Positions 31,376-40,938 are shown, counted from the stretch's first letter. The stretch is 43,946 nucleotides of DNA from Gemmatimonadota bacterium (GCA_020350425.1 CP070716.1:1463679-1507624), one strand, 5' to 3'. Made by a program: numbers and translations. The notes: a model not told the origin generated them from the sequence alone.

Positions 31376-32917
31376 ATGATCGACTGCGACCCGCGAACTC
31401 TCACCGTGACGAGCGCTGCGCTGCTCCTTGCCTGCGTGACACCCCTGGTCGCGCAACAGCTCCCCTCTGCCGAGATCGAACGGCACGCCAACGCGCAGGC
31501 CCCGCAGGCCGTCGAGCTGTTCCGCGAGTACCTGCGGATTCCCAACGACGCGCACTTCCCCGACGATCTGCGGCCGGTCATCGACTGGCTCACCGTCGAG
31601 CTCCAGCAAAGGGGGTTCCGCACCGAGGAACTGGAAACCGGTCGCGTCCCGCTCCTCCTCGCCGAGCGCACCTTTCCGGAGGCCGACCGCACGCTGCTCG
31701 TCTATCTCCAAGCCGACGGTCAGCCGGTGGATACCGCGCGCTGGCATCAGGCGTCGCCCTACGAGCCGGTGCTGCGCGAGCGCGGCGCGGATGGCGAGTG
31801 GCACGACATCCCGTGGGACCGCCTGAGCGATGACTGGGATCCGGAGTGGCGCATTTTCGCGCGCTCGACCGCCGACTCCAAGGGACAGAACGTTCAGTTT
31901 CTCGGTGCGCTCTCCGCGATGGACGCCGCGGGCGTCACGCCCAACTTCAACGTCAAGGTGATCGTCGATTCGGAGGAGGAGCTGGGGTCGCCCAACCTGC
32001 CTGCGGCGGTCGAGCGGTACCGGGACAGGCTCGCCGCCGACATGCTCGTCATCTTCGACGGTCCGCGGCATCCCACCAACCAGCCGACGCTGACGTTCGG
32101 GGCGCGCGGCATCGCCACGATCACACTCACGGTGTACGGACCCCGCGTGCCGCAGCACAGCGGGCACTACGGCAACTGGGCGCCGAACCCGGCGCTCCGC
32201 CTCGCGCAGATCCTCGCCTCCATGAAGGACGAATTCGGGCGCGTCACCGTCCCCGGCTTCTACGATGGGATCGTGCTCGACGAGGCCACGCGGAGCGTGT
32301 TGGCACGGGTGCCCGACGACGAGGCGGCGATCAGGCAACAGCTGGGCATCGCGGAGACCGACAGCGTCGGCACGACGCTGCAGGAGGCCCGCCAGTATCC
32401 CTCGCTCAACGTTCGCGGCATGGCGTCGGGATGGGTGGGTGAGCAGCGCCGCACCATCGTGCCCGCCTTCGCGACCGCCGAGATCGATGTGCGACTCGTC
32501 AAGGAGAGCGATCCCGACCACCTGCTGGGACTCATTCGTAGGCACATCGAGGGACTCGGGTACTACGTCATCGATCACGAGCCGACCGACGCGGAGCGCC
32601 AAAGCCGCCCCCGGATCGCCACCTTCACCTCCAACGTCTCATACGCCGCCTACCGCACCGAGATCGACTCGGACATCGGCCGCTGGCTGACCAACGCGAT
32701 GGTGCACCTGTTTGGCGAGGAGCCCATCAAGATCCGTACGAGTGGCGGGTCGATTCCGATTTCACCGTTTGTTGCCACGCTCGGCGCGCCGGCGGTGACC
32801 GTTCCGACGGTGAACCCGGACAACAACCAGCATAGCCCGAACGAGAACCTGCGGTTGGGCAACTTCGTGGAGGGGATTCAGGTGATGCTGGCGATCCTGC
32901 AGCAGCCGATGCCGTAG
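31376..32917 (+). CDS. Exported M20-family metallopeptidase-like hydrolase
   Basis: Protein of 513 residues with a signal peptide (LLLACVTPLVAQQ, to about 27). The M20 core is recognisable: LLVYLQADGQPVD in place of the usual H-x-D-x-QP, STADSKGQ (catalytic and bridging Asp), DSEEELGSPN (Glu-Glu), DGPRHP, the dimerisation-domain His in QHSGHYGNW, and the last His in NNQHSPNENLRLG. The first zinc-ligand His is replaced by Gln112, while Asp114 is kept. Others in this exported subfamily may share that change, so it may work with one metal or with an altered site. Likely cuts dipeptides or N-acyl amino acids in the periplasm. Confidence 0.86.
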   Translation: MIDCDPRTLTVTSAALLLACVTPLVAQQLPSAEIERHANAQAPQAVELFREYLRIPNDAHFPDDLRPVIDWLTVELQQRGFRTEELETGRVPLLLAERTFPEADRTLLVYLQADGQPVDTARWHQASPYEPVLRERGADGEWHDIPWDRLSDDWDPEWRIFARSTADSKGQNVQFLGALSAMDAAGVTPNFNVKVIVDSEEELGSPNLPAAVERYRDRLAADMLVIFDGPRHPTNQPTLTFGARGIATITLTVYGPRVPQHSGHYGNWAPNPALRLAQILASMKDEFGRVTVPGFYDGIVLDEATRSVLARVPDDEAAIRQQLGIAETDSVGTTLQEARQYPSLNVRGMASGWVGEQRRTIVPAFATAEIDVRLVKESDPDHLLGLIRRHIEGLGYYVIDHEPTDAERQSRPRIATFTSNVSYAAYRTEIDSDIGRWLTNAMVHLFGEEPIKIRTSGGSIPISPFVATLGAPAVTVPTVNPDNNQHSPNENLRLGNFVEGIQVMLAILQQPMP

Positions 32918-32920
32918 CGG

Positions 32921-33589
32921 TCAGCCTTCGAACGTCCGGCGGATGCCCTCCGTCAGCCGGGCCAGCTTCTCGCGGAACTTCCGGGTATTCCGCCGCCAGA
33001 TGGCGCGGGCGAGTGCCATGCCGCCGGCAACCCCTCCACCCATCAGCGCCACGCCGCCGGCTACACCGGGCTCGATGATCGCGCCGGTCACTGCCGCCGC
33101 GAACACCCCGAGGCCGATGGAACCGACGCCGGTGAGGAACGCCGCCCCGCCGCGATCCGCGATGACGTGCACGGAGGTGCGCCCGCCGTGGGTGCTCGCC
33201 GTGACCGCAACCTGACTGACCTCACCGGTCGTTTTCCATTCGAGGGAGCCCATCACTTCCTGAGTCTGTCCCTGATGCCGCATGGCGCTGCGAATCGTCA
33301 TCGCGAGATCCTGCAGTTGCTCCGGTGCCAGCGGCGCATCGTGCGCGAGGTGGATCTCGTACTGGGTGCCCCCGCCGAAGAACCGAGCGAGGGCACCGGC
33401 CTCGGCGGCGGGGAGTTGCCGAGCGGCTTCGCTCACCAGGTCGGGGTCCAGGCCGATCTCGCGCGCGATGTCACGCAGCGCACTCAGGCTCAAGCCCTCG
33501 GTCCGCGCCGAACCGTCGTGCTGCATCTCCGTCGCTCTGCGCAGTATCAGCGCGACTTCCCGGTCGGTGTAGGTTCGTTCGGCGGTCAT
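32921..33589 (-). CDS. Hypothetical protein with C-terminal membrane segments
   Basis: Protein of 222 residues. The N-terminal 60 residues (TYTDREVALILRRATEMQ and LSLSALRDIAREIGLDPDLVSEAAR) form helices like those before many small Gemmatimonadota and actinobacterial membrane proteins. A soluble middle domain and two Gly/Ala-rich hydrophobic segments (about 150-168 and 175-192) follow, then a basic helix. I do not recognise a family with a known function. ATG 33589 was preferred over 33676. It is convergent with the M20 gene, three bases apart. Confidence 0.68.
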   Translation of the reverse strand: MTAERTYTDREVALILRRATEMQHDGSARTEGLSLSALRDIAREIGLDPDLVSEAARQLPAAEAGALARFFGGGTQYEIHLAHDAPLAPEQLQDLAMTIRSAMRHQGQTQEVMGSLEWKTTGEVSQVAVTASTHGGRTSVHVIADRGGAAFLTGVGSIGLGVFAAAVTGAIIEPGVAGGVALMGGGVAGGMALARAIWRRNTRKFREKLARLTEGIRRTFEG

Positions 33590-33766
33590 GAGGTGGTCAG
33601 AAATATACGCACCGCGCTCTGCCTCGCTGGCAGCCTGGCTCAGCTGCGGGGAGCGATAGCTCTCACGCGCGGCCAATAGCCCTGGCCTTTCGCACCCTCG
33701 TTCCCCATTTTAGGCGCAGCTCCCGACGAGGTCAGCCATGACCTCCACCAGCTGCGGCACCGACCG

Positions 33767-35950
33767 ATGAGTACGCCCGGGGACCAGACCCCGGCGTCAC
33801 AGCCAGATCGCTCGACGGACACGCAGGCCGCCCGTCAGCCGGCTGGACCTCTCGCCGAGTTCACGCTCGATCTCGCCAAGGCGATGCTCCGAACCGGTTA
33901 CTACGCACCGGATCATCCGCAGGCGCAGCAGTCCCGTGCCGGACTATACGAGGAGTTCGTTCGTGTTCTGGAGGATCGGGCCGGGATCACCTATCTGGTC
34001 GGAATGGACCGTGACCACCGCACCCTCATGATCGAAGGGTACGACGCGGAGCCGCTGATGTTGGACCAAATCATGATCAGCGGTATGGCGGAGCTGTTCA
34101 CCCCGAAGATCCTCGACTTCTTCAACAGACGGCATCTGTTGAGCTTCTCCCTCAGGGCCGGGATCGAGTCCGAGGAGTTCAACGCCTTCGTCATCCTGAT
34201 GAGCGAGCCCCCCAGAGCGGGCCGGGCCGACGAGGAGCGGGTCCGGGTGACCCAGGCGTTCATTGACCAGAACATCGTGCACGTGTCCACGCTCTTCGAA
34301 GCGGACGTCCTCGGGCGGGAACGTCGGCTCCCCTGGCGCGTGGAGCGCGCCCTCAGCAGGCTGGGGAGAGACCTCAGCATGCTCCCCCTCTACAAGCAGG
34401 CATCACCGGAGAAGCTCCAGCAGATCAAGATCCAGATCATCGATGAAGTGATTCGCCCGCTTCGGACGCCCCAACTTCTCGCGGACCTGCTGGTGAACTG
34501 CGACGTAATCGCCAAAGACATTGCCGTTCTGGAAGAGGCGCAGGTCGAGCACGAGATCATCGCGCAGATCCCCCTCGAGCGGCTGGTCTCCACGACCGGA
34601 CAGCTCATGGATGGTCTACAACAGTTGAGCGCCTCGCAGGACGAAGAATCGCGGGAGCTCGCGATTCGACACCGATTCGTTATCCGGGACGTTCTGACGC
34701 AGCTGGATCAGCAGGAAGTGGAGGTGGCCGGCGAGCTGCTCGAAGCCGTGGTCAAGCAGGGAGTGTTCACCCGCGAGGAGCTGCCGGAGAACCTGAAGAA
34801 CATGCTCAAGCGGCAGCTGGTGGTTCAGGATTTCCTCCGGAACCGTGACGACTACCTGCGGGGCCTGGCTCGCTTCCCCGGCGGCGATTTCGGCAGGCGG
34901 CTCAACGCGATCGCCCGGGTCGTCTTCCCCGATCTCTTGCGGCGGGGCGGCCATTGGGCGGAAGCCGCCGGCATACTCGAAGCGCTCGAATCAGGCGGCC
35001 ACGCGAGCGAGGCCGCCGATACCGTTCAGGCACTCCTCACGGCATTCCATCACTTGCTTGCCACCGACGCGTACGCTCGACGTCTCCTCGATGCCCTGGG
35101 CGACGAGCTGCTCGACAAGGAGAATCGCGATGCCGTCGTGGCACTGCTGTCGATCAGCGGCGAGGCTGCCGCCGGGGGACTGCAAACGGCGTACACCGCC
35201 ACGACTAGTGTCTCCGTGCGGGCGAGCGCCTTCGAGGTCATGAGGCGGATCGGCGCGCCCGCCCTGGTACCATTCCTGAAGGCGCTGCCGGACCTCGAAC
35301 ACGAGTGGTCGGCCGTCCATCACATCCTGGCCGCCCTCGACGACCAGCGCGATCCCGCGCTTGCCGATCCGATGAAGCCGTTTCTCCGGCACGAGAATGC
35401 GCACGTCCGTCAGGCAGCGCTCATGCGCGTGTTCGAACTGCTCGGGCCGGCTTCGGAAGGCAGCCTCATCAGGGCGTTGCACGATGCGGACAGCGCCATG
35501 CGTCGCGCCGCGGTCGCTTTCCTCGGGAGGCTCCACAGCCGAAACGCCGCAGTGCTGGCATACTACGCCAGCGCTCTGCAGCCCGATGCTGCAGCGGATG
35601 CCGAGCCCGAGGACGAGGATGTGATGGTGGAGGTATGCCGATCGCTGGCGGAAGTAGGCGACGCGACGTTCGCGGATGGCTCGAGCGTCGAGCAGGTCTT
35701 GCTCGAGGCGCTGCACCCCGAGGGCCGGAAGAAGAGGATCTCGCAGAGACTCTCCGGAATGTTCCACAGGTCCTCTCCGGCGCAAAGCGAGCGGGTGCGG
35801 GTCGCCATCTGCGAGGCGCTCGGAACCGTGGGGACGGCCGCGGCGGCGGGCGGGCTACGGGAGCTGGCCGCCGACGAAACCGATGCTGTGGCCGAGGCGG
35901 CGCGCGCGGCCGCGGCGCAGATCGAAGAACGAGGCCACAAAACACAGTGA
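33767..35950 (+). CDS. Large HEAT-like repeat protein of unknown function
   Basis: Soluble protein of 727 residues, nearly all helical. After a disordered N-terminus (1-28), residues about 30-210 form a compact domain (LDLAKAMLRTGYYAPDHPQA and LVGMDRDHRTLMIEGYD) of unknown family. The second half, about 480-720, is a string of HEAT-like units (PMKPFLRHENAHVRQAAL, SLIRALHDADSAMRRAAVAF, VRVAICEALGTVG). Such arrays bind other proteins. No signal peptide or membrane segment is seen. It stands alone, with a hairpin overlapping its stop. A regulatory or scaffold role is plausible but unproven. Confidence 0.75.
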   Translation: MSTPGDQTPASQPDRSTDTQAARQPAGPLAEFTLDLAKAMLRTGYYAPDHPQAQQSRAGLYEEFVRVLEDRAGITYLVGMDRDHRTLMIEGYDAEPLMLDQIMISGMAELFTPKILDFFNRRHLLSFSLRAGIESEEFNAFVILMSEPPRAGRADEERVRVTQAFIDQNIVHVSTLFEADVLGRERRLPWRVERALSRLGRDLSMLPLYKQASPEKLQQIKIQIIDEVIRPLRTPQLLADLLVNCDVIAKDIAVLEEAQVEHEIIAQIPLERLVSTTGQLMDGLQQLSASQDEESRELAIRHRFVIRDVLTQLDQQEVEVAGELLEAVVKQGVFTREELPENLKNMLKRQLVVQDFLRNRDDYLRGLARFPGGDFGRRLNAIARVVFPDLLRRGGHWAEAAGILEALESGGHASEAADTVQALLTAFHHLLATDAYARRLLDALGDELLDKENRDAVVALLSISGEAAAGGLQTAYTATTSVSVRASAFEVMRRIGAPALVPFLKALPDLEHEWSAVHHILAALDDQRDPALADPMKPFLRHENAHVRQAALMRVFELLGPASEGSLIRALHDADSAMRRAAVAFLGRLHSRNAAVLAYYASALQPDAAADAEPEDEDVMVEVCRSLAEVGDATFADGSSVEQVLLEALHPEGRKKRISQRLSGMFHRSSPAQSERVRVAICEALGTVGTAAAAGGLRELAADETDAVAEAARAAAAQIEERGHKTQ

Positions 35951-35970
35951 GGCCCCGCAGCGCGGGGCCT
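35950..35970. terminator. Hairpin between the HEAT gene and tRNA-Cys
   Basis: Nine-base perfect stem (35950-35958 with 35962-35970) and 3-base loop. On the minus strand a TGTTTTG stretch follows, which suits termination of the tRNA; on the plus strand it follows the HEAT stop without a T-run. Confidence 0.6.
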
Positions 35971-35977
35971 CACTCCA

Positions 35978-36049
<72 letters not shown>

Positions 36050-36058
36050 GGCTTGGGA

Positions 36059-36117
36059 GTGAAAACTCGCACCGGTCGGAGGGTTTCTCAAGCCACCCTC
36101 CGATCGTCCGGTTTCAC
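36059..36117 (-). terminator. Nested inverted repeat downstream of the hybrid kinase
   Basis: Three nested pairings: GTGAAA (36059-36064) with TTTCAC (36112-36117), ACCGG (36071-36075) with CCGGT (36108-36112), and CGGAGGGT (36077-36084) with ACCCTCCG (36095-36102). Read on the minus strand it ends in GAGTTTTCAC. It probably terminates the deaminase-kinase transcript and separates it from tRNA-Cys. Confidence 0.65.
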
Positions 36118-36130
36118 TGCGTCGGGGGTT

Positions 36131-37945
36131 CTACCGATCGGCAGGCTCGTCCAGCACGGCCCGCACACCCCGCACCAGCTCGGTGAGGGTCCACGGCTTG
36201 GGAAGCAGCGGCGCGTCGAATTCGTGCTCCATGCGCTCGTGCGCCTCGGCACCCGCATAGCCGGTGGTGAAGAGGAACTTGGCCCGGTTGCCGGTGAGCC
36301 GTAGCGCGTCCCGAAGCTCGTAGCCGTTCATGTTCGGCATCACGATGTCGGACACCACGATATCCACCTTGCAGCTTGCGGCGTCCATCAGCTCCAGCGC
36401 TTCGAGCCCGTCGGAGGCCGCCAGCACCGTGTAGCCGAACCGCTCCAGAATGCGCTTGCCCGTGATGCGGAGCCGCTGTTCGTCCTCCACCAGCAGGATC
36501 GTCTCGGTGCCGCGCGGGAGATGTTCCTCCCGCAACTCCACCGCGGCCGCGCTCGGCGCGCTGACCCGCGCATGAGGGAAGAACAGCTTCACGACCGTCC
36601 CCTTCCCCTTTTCGCTCTCCAGTTCCACGAACCCGCCCTGCTGGCTCATGAGGCCGTAGATCATCGACATCCCCAGCCCCGTGCCACCGTCGGGCGGCTT
36701 GGTCGTGAAGAACGGCTCGAACACCCGCTGCACGACGTCCTGATCCATGCCCACGCCGGTGTCGCTCACGCGCACGCAGCAGTACTCGCCCGGCACCGAT
36801 CCCGGACGCGACAAGGCGTGCGTGGCGTCCACGTCGACCCGCTCCAGCGCTATCCGTAGCGTGCCGCCGTTCGGCATCGCGTCGCGTGCATTGGTCGCCA
36901 GATTAATCACGATCTGCTCTACCGCCATTGGGTCGGCGAGCACGCGATTGCACGACTCCTCCACGGCAAGCTCGATCGCGATGTCCTCCGGGATGAGGCG
37001 GCGCAGCACCCGCTCGAGATCGGTGATGACCTTGGACAGGTCCACCGACTTGAGACTCAACTCCTCCTGCCGTGCGAAGCCCAGGAGCTTCTTCACGAGG
37101 TCGCGCGCCTTGCGGCCGGCGCTCTGGAGCTGGTCCAGCTCCTCCAGCAGATGCTCGTACTCGGGCGGAAGCGAGTGGCCCACCAGCTCCGCATTCGCGA
37201 GCATGACGGTGAGCAGGTTGTTGAAGTCGTGTGCGATGCCGCCCGTGAGTCGCCCCAGCGCCTCCATCTTCTGTGCCTGGCGCAGCTGTGACTCCAGCTC
37301 CAACCGCTCTTCCTGGCTGCGCTGCCGCTCGGCCATCTCCTGGCGCAACCGGACGTTCGCCTCCGACAGCTCAGTGGTGCGCTCCAGAACGCGCTTGTCG
37401 AGTTCGTCGTATGCGTGCCGCAGCACTTCCTCGGCCTGCTTACGCTCGGTGATATCCTCGCAAGTGGTGACCACGCCCACGGGATCGCCGTTCGCATCCA
37501 GCACGACGTCCGAGAGGAGACGCACGGGGAAGCGGCTGCCGTCCTTGCGGAGGTTGATGCTATCCCGCTGCCAGCTCGAGACGCCCTTGAGTTGCGCCTT
37601 GGACAGGCGCTGGCGCTCTTCGGGGACCGAGAAGATGCCGACGTCATGCCCGATCAGCTCTGCGAGCGTGTAGCCGTGCATCGCGGCATCGGCGGGGTTG
37701 GTGTAGACGATCCTGCCTTCGACGTCCGTTACCGTGACCCCGAGCTGCATCGTCTCCAGCGCCTTCTGGAGCTGGCGCAGCGCGTCCTCTGCTCGCTCCC
37801 GCCCCAGCGCCTCGTGGTCGATACGCGCGCGCAGCTCGGCCAGGAGTGCACGGGGGTCGACCCGGTGGGACGCGGGATGGCCGTCCTTGTCGGGCTGATC
37901 GCCCGGGCGGGCGCGGGGCTGTGTCGGCGTGGTGCCGCTAGCCAT
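36131..37945 (-). CDS. Hybrid histidine kinase with PAS and receiver domains
   Basis: Cytoplasmic protein of 604 residues with no membrane segment. A coiled-coil (about 35-65) leads to a PAS domain (about 66-175; VTVTDVEGRIVYTNPADAAM) and a second coiled-coil to about 230. The H-box GGIAHDFNNLLTVML carries His239, of the HDFNN type found in complex kinases. The ATPase domain has NLATNARDAM, DTGVGM and GGTGLGMSM, and the C-terminal receiver (about 485-604) has phospho-acceptor Asp533 in VVSDIVMPNMNG. The receiver carries no output domain, so a phosphotransfer partner lies elsewhere. Its ATG overlaps the stop of the upstream deaminase gene by eight bases. Confidence 0.93.
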   Translation of the reverse strand: MASGTTPTQPRARPGDQPDKDGHPASHRVDPRALLAELRARIDHEALGRERAEDALRQLQKALETMQLGVTVTDVEGRIVYTNPADAAMHGYTLAELIGHDVGIFSVPEERQRLSKAQLKGVSSWQRDSINLRKDGSRFPVRLLSDVVLDANGDPVGVVTTCEDITERKQAEEVLRHAYDELDKRVLERTTELSEANVRLRQEMAERQRSQEERLELESQLRQAQKMEALGRLTGGIAHDFNNLLTVMLANAELVGHSLPPEYEHLLEELDQLQSAGRKARDLVKKLLGFARQEELSLKSVDLSKVITDLERVLRRLIPEDIAIELAVEESCNRVLADPMAVEQIVINLATNARDAMPNGGTLRIALERVDVDATHALSRPGSVPGEYCCVRVSDTGVGMDQDVVQRVFEPFFTTKPPDGGTGLGMSMIYGLMSQQGGFVELESEKGKGTVVKLFFPHARVSAPSAAAVELREEHLPRGTETILLVEDEQRLRITGKRILERFGYTVLAASDGLEALELMDAASCKVDIVVSDIVMPNMNGYELRDALRLTGNRAKFLFTTGYAGAEAHERMEHEFDAPLLPKPWTLTELVRGVRAVLDEPADR

Positions 37946-38510
37946 TGTAGATCACGCCGTCGCGATCTCGGTAGAGCTCGAGCACCGCTCGTGCCTCCTC
38001 CCGCAGGACGCCGCGCTGTATCTCAATTCCGCGTTTCTCCAGGTACCTGTACGACTCCGGAAACACTGGGCCTTCGTCGAATTGGAGTATGTGAGCGTCC
38101 TCACGGTGGGCGCCGCATAACACTCGACTCACGCCACTCCAAAGCAATGCGCCCAGACACATCGCGCAGGGGTCGCACGACGCCGCCACGTCGTGCGCCG
38201 GCAGACCCTCCGCGCCGAGCGAGTACGACCCCAACCGTGACTCCGCCATCATCAGTGCGACGATCTCGGCGTGCAGCGTCGAATTGCGATGGGTGACAAC
38301 CAAGTTCATGCCCACCGACACGAGTCGCCCCCCGTCCCGCTCGAAGACGGCCGCGCCAAACGGCCCACCCGTTCCCCGATCGACGTTTTCCCGGGAGAGG
38401 CGGATCGCGAGCTTCATGCGATCCTCCGGGGACTCGTAGGCGCGCCCCCAGTCGACGACGTCCCCGACCCAGGCGGGGTAGGCCACACGAACTTCCGGGA
38501 ACCCGGTCAC
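37938..38510 (-). CDS. Cytidine/guanine deaminase-family protein
   Basis: Protein of 190 residues of the zinc-dependent nucleoside deaminase fold: STLHAEIVAL (His ligand and catalytic Glu) and SCDPCAMCLGALLWSGVSRV (PCxxC ligands). The closeness to guanine deaminases and to tRNA-adenosine deaminases makes the exact substrate uncertain; the extended N- and C-termini argue against TadA. GTG 38510 was preferred to GTG 38543 on the basis of GGGGAG upstream. It is coupled by an eight-base overlap to the hybrid kinase, an odd pairing whose logic is unknown. Confidence 0.83.
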   Translation of the reverse strand: MTGFPEVRVAYPAWVGDVVDWGRAYESPEDRMKLAIRLSRENVDRGTGGPFGAAVFERDGGRLVSVGMNLVVTHRNSTLHAEIVALMMAESRLGSYSLGAEGLPAHDVAASCDPCAMCLGALLWSGVSRVLCGAHREDAHILQFDEGPVFPESYRYLEKRGIEIQRGVLREEARAVLELYRDRDGVIYNG

Positions 38511-38571
38511 CGAGCCCCGCTCCCCTGCCCCGGCTCGTCCCACGAGCGTGACGCAGCGTGGCAGCTCGGCG

Positions 38572-39555
38572 TCACCGGGGCGTCACCTCGGGCAGGTACC
38601 GCTTGGGGAACTTCGCCACGACCGTATAGGCGGGGTCCACGATGTTGGCCACCGTGCTCTCGCCGAGCTGGCTCACCACCTGATACGCGTCCCACCGACC
38701 GAACCCGTACTCCTCGAGCCACTCGACCAGCTCCACGTGCGCCAGGCGGAAGGCGTCGATCAGCGGGCGGGCGCTCCCGGCCACCATGATGTACTCGTCG
38801 TCCTCCAGGCGGGGCCAGTCGATGGTCCGGCCCTTGAGGACGTCGATCTCGAGCACCACGTCCGCCGACGTCTCGAGACCCGTGCCCGACACCTCCCCGT
38901 GACCCTGCCGCGCGTGCACGTCCCCGAAGTAGAGGTACGCCCCATCGTGGAAGATCGGCAGGTAGACGGTCGTGCCCTGCCGCACCTCGGGAGCATCCAT
39001 GTTACCGCCGAAGTCGCCCGGCCAGAGCCCGCTGAATGCCTCGTGCCCCCGCGGGGCCACGGCCACGCGTCCCAGCATGGGCTGGAGCTCGATCTCGATC
39101 TGGCCGACGCGGCTGTCCGGCAGCTCGGTCGTGGCCACCATGCGGTCGCGGTCGAGGCGCCACACGTAGCGCCGCTCGGGGATCGGGTCGTTGAGCAGGC
39201 GCACCCGGTTGTCGGTCGCCAGTCCCCCGAACGTGGAGTAGATGCGGGAGGCGGCGATGTCGTGGTTCAGCTCGAGCCGCACGATCTTCACCACCAATAC
39301 GTCGCCGGTGGTCGCTCCCTCCACATAGATCGGGCCCACTTCACCCGGAAAGTTGCCGCCCTCCTCCGTGTAATAGCCACCGAAATGTGTGCTCGAGATG
39401 AGCACCGTGCCCGGCCGGACCCGCAGCACCGGTTCCCGCACGGCAAACGTGGGCTGAGACACGGTCGGCGTGAACCGCACCGTGTCCTGGGCAGCGACGT
39501 CCGATGCAAGGAGTACCAGGAGTCCCGCGATGGGGAGGACGGCGTGGGCATGCAT
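38572..39555 (-). CDS. Exported acetamidase/formamidase family protein
   Basis: Protein of 327 residues with a signal peptide (AVLPIAGLLVLLASDVAAQ, to about 22). The mature part has the family features: TGDVLVVKIVRLELN (strand with following Asn), GGNMDAPEVRQGTTVYLPIFHDGAYLYFGDVHARQGHGE is cited by position (about 220-258), and it includes the conserved GGN-D and GD-H-A-Q-G-E motifs of FmdA/AmdA enzymes, which hydrolyse short amides to ammonia. Location in the periplasm is unusual but recurs in this phylum. GGAGG lies seven bases before the ATG at 39555. Confidence 0.86.
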   Translation of the reverse strand: MHAHAVLPIAGLLVLLASDVAAQDTVRFTPTVSQPTFAVREPVLRVRPGTVLISSTHFGGYYTEEGGNFPGEVGPIYVEGATTGDVLVVKIVRLELNHDIAASRIYSTFGGLATDNRVRLLNDPIPERRYVWRLDRDRMVATTELPDSRVGQIEIELQPMLGRVAVAPRGHEAFSGLWPGDFGGNMDAPEVRQGTTVYLPIFHDGAYLYFGDVHARQGHGEVSGTGLETSADVVLEIDVLKGRTIDWPRLEDDEYIMVAGSARPLIDAFRLAHVELVEWLEEYGFGRWDAYQVVSQLGESTVANIVDPAYTVVAKFPKRYLPEVTPR

Positions 39556-39636
39556 GAGCACCTCCGGGGGGTGGGCCCGCCGGAATCTGTCTCCCGGGAG
39601 GCGCCGCGGCAACGCGGCGAGTAGCTTGGTGGTATC

Positions 39637-40359
39637 ATGTGCGGCCGCTTCTCTCAATCCCAGATTGCCGAGCTCGACCGAGAGATCTTCAAGCTCCTGA
39701 GCGTTCCGACCCTCCCGCCGCGCTACAACGTGGCACCCACCCAGGAGGTGGCGGTCGTGCGCCAGGGCGGCGACGACGCCGAGCGATCGGTTGGCCTGTT
39801 ACGCTGGGGCCTCATACCACACTGGGCGAAGGATCCCGGCATCGGCAACCGCATGATCAACGCGCGCGCCGAATCGGTGGCCGACAAGCCAGCGTTCCGC
39901 AACTCGTTCCGCGAGCGTCGCTGTCTGGTACCGGCAGACGGGTTCTATGAGTGGGCCAAGACCAAGCACGGCAAACAGCCCTACTATGTGCGGGTCCTGG
40001 GCGGACGGATGTTCGCCTTCGCGGGTCTGTGGGACACCTGGCGGGATTCCACCGGAAACACGCTGGACACGTTCACCATCATCACCACGGAACCCAACGA
40101 CCTGCTCCGGCAGGTCCACAACCGCATGCCGGTGATCCTCCGGCCCGACGACTACGACCGCTGGCTCGCTCCGCCGGGGGGCGATCCCGCCGGGCTGAGC
40201 GGGCTGCTCAAGCCATATCCTGCGGAGCAGATGAGCTACTACCCGGTGAGCCGGTACGTGAACAGCCCAAACAACGAGGGACCCGAGTGCATCAGACCCG
40301 CCGAGGAGGCGGCAGCGGAGCCAGGGGGGGCGGACGGCACACAGGGTACCCTGCTGTGA
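39637..40359 (+). CDS. SRAP-domain protein (YedK/HMCES-like)
   Basis: Protein of 240 residues that begins MCGRFS, so Cys2 becomes the N-terminal nucleophile that forms a thiazolidine link with abasic sites in single-stranded DNA. NARAE, DGFYEW and HNRMPVIL hold the other conserved catalytic residues. The core is complete and of normal length; the C-terminal 25 residues are disordered. TAGCTT lies nine bases before the ATG and no ribosome site is seen. Its stop overlaps the NUDIX start (GTGA), linking DNA repair and nucleotide clean-up. Confidence 0.95.
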   Translation: MCGRFSQSQIAELDREIFKLLSVPTLPPRYNVAPTQEVAVVRQGGDDAERSVGLLRWGLIPHWAKDPGIGNRMINARAESVADKPAFRNSFRERRCLVPADGFYEWAKTKHGKQPYYVRVLGGRMFAFAGLWDTWRDSTGNTLDTFTIITTEPNDLLRQVHNRMPVILRPDDYDRWLAPPGGDPAGLSGLLKPYPAEQMSYYPVSRYVNSPNNEGPECIRPAEEAAAEPGGADGTQGTLL

Positions 40360-40907
40360 ACATGCTCGCTGCCGAGGCGGCGGCCCTGTTGCAGGCGTTC
40401 GATCCGGACGGCGACCGGCGGGCCGTGGAGAGCGCGGAGCAGGTGCGCCGCCTGCTCCGCACCGCTGCGGCACCGTTCAGCCGGGAGCACTACGATCCCG
40501 GACACGTCACCGTGAGCGCCGTGGTGCTCGCCCCGGACGGACGGAGCGTCCTGCTCGTGTACCACCAGCGCCTGGAGCGCTGGCTCCAGCCGGGTGGGCA
40601 CATCGAGCCCGCGGACGGGACCTTCACGGCGGCGGCCCGGCGCGAGGTGCGCGAGGAAACGGGTCTGGACGTGCTGCTGGATGCCCCGCGCCTGGTGGGG
40701 TTGGACGTGCACGCGATCCCGCAGGCGGACGACGAGCCGCCGCACCTGCATCACGACTTCATGTTCTGCTTCACCGCCGCGGATGCGGCGATCCCCGGGG
40801 GAGACAGTCGCGCGGAGTGGTGCGTGGTCGACCGGCTGCGGGAGTACGCCGTCGACGGCCCCTTACTCCGAGGCGTCGCGCGCGCGCTACGCTCCATGAG
40901 CGACTAG
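40356..40907 (+). CDS. NUDIX hydrolase
   Basis: Protein of 183 residues. An N-terminal helical extension (about 1-45) precedes the NUDIX fold; the box reads [10 protein letters not shown]...[13 protein letters not shown], with the catalytic REVREETG intact and the first Glu shifted, as in the GGHIEPGD branch. It hydrolyses a nucleoside diphosphate linked to some group X; the exact substrate is unknown. GTG 40356 gives a four-base overlap with the SRAP gene; ATG 40362 is equally possible. Confidence 0.88.
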   Translation: MNMLAAEAAALLQAFDPDGDRRAVESAEQVRRLLRTAAAPFSREHYDPGHVTVSAVVLAPDGRSVLLVYHQRLERWLQPGGHIEPADGTFTAAARREVREETGLDVLLDAPRLVGLDVHAIPQADDEPPHLHHDFMFCFTAADAAIPGGDSRAEWCVVDRLREYAVDGPLLRGVARALRSMSD

Positions 40908-40938
40908 CACTCTCCGGCACTCCATCTCAGAGGTCGCA

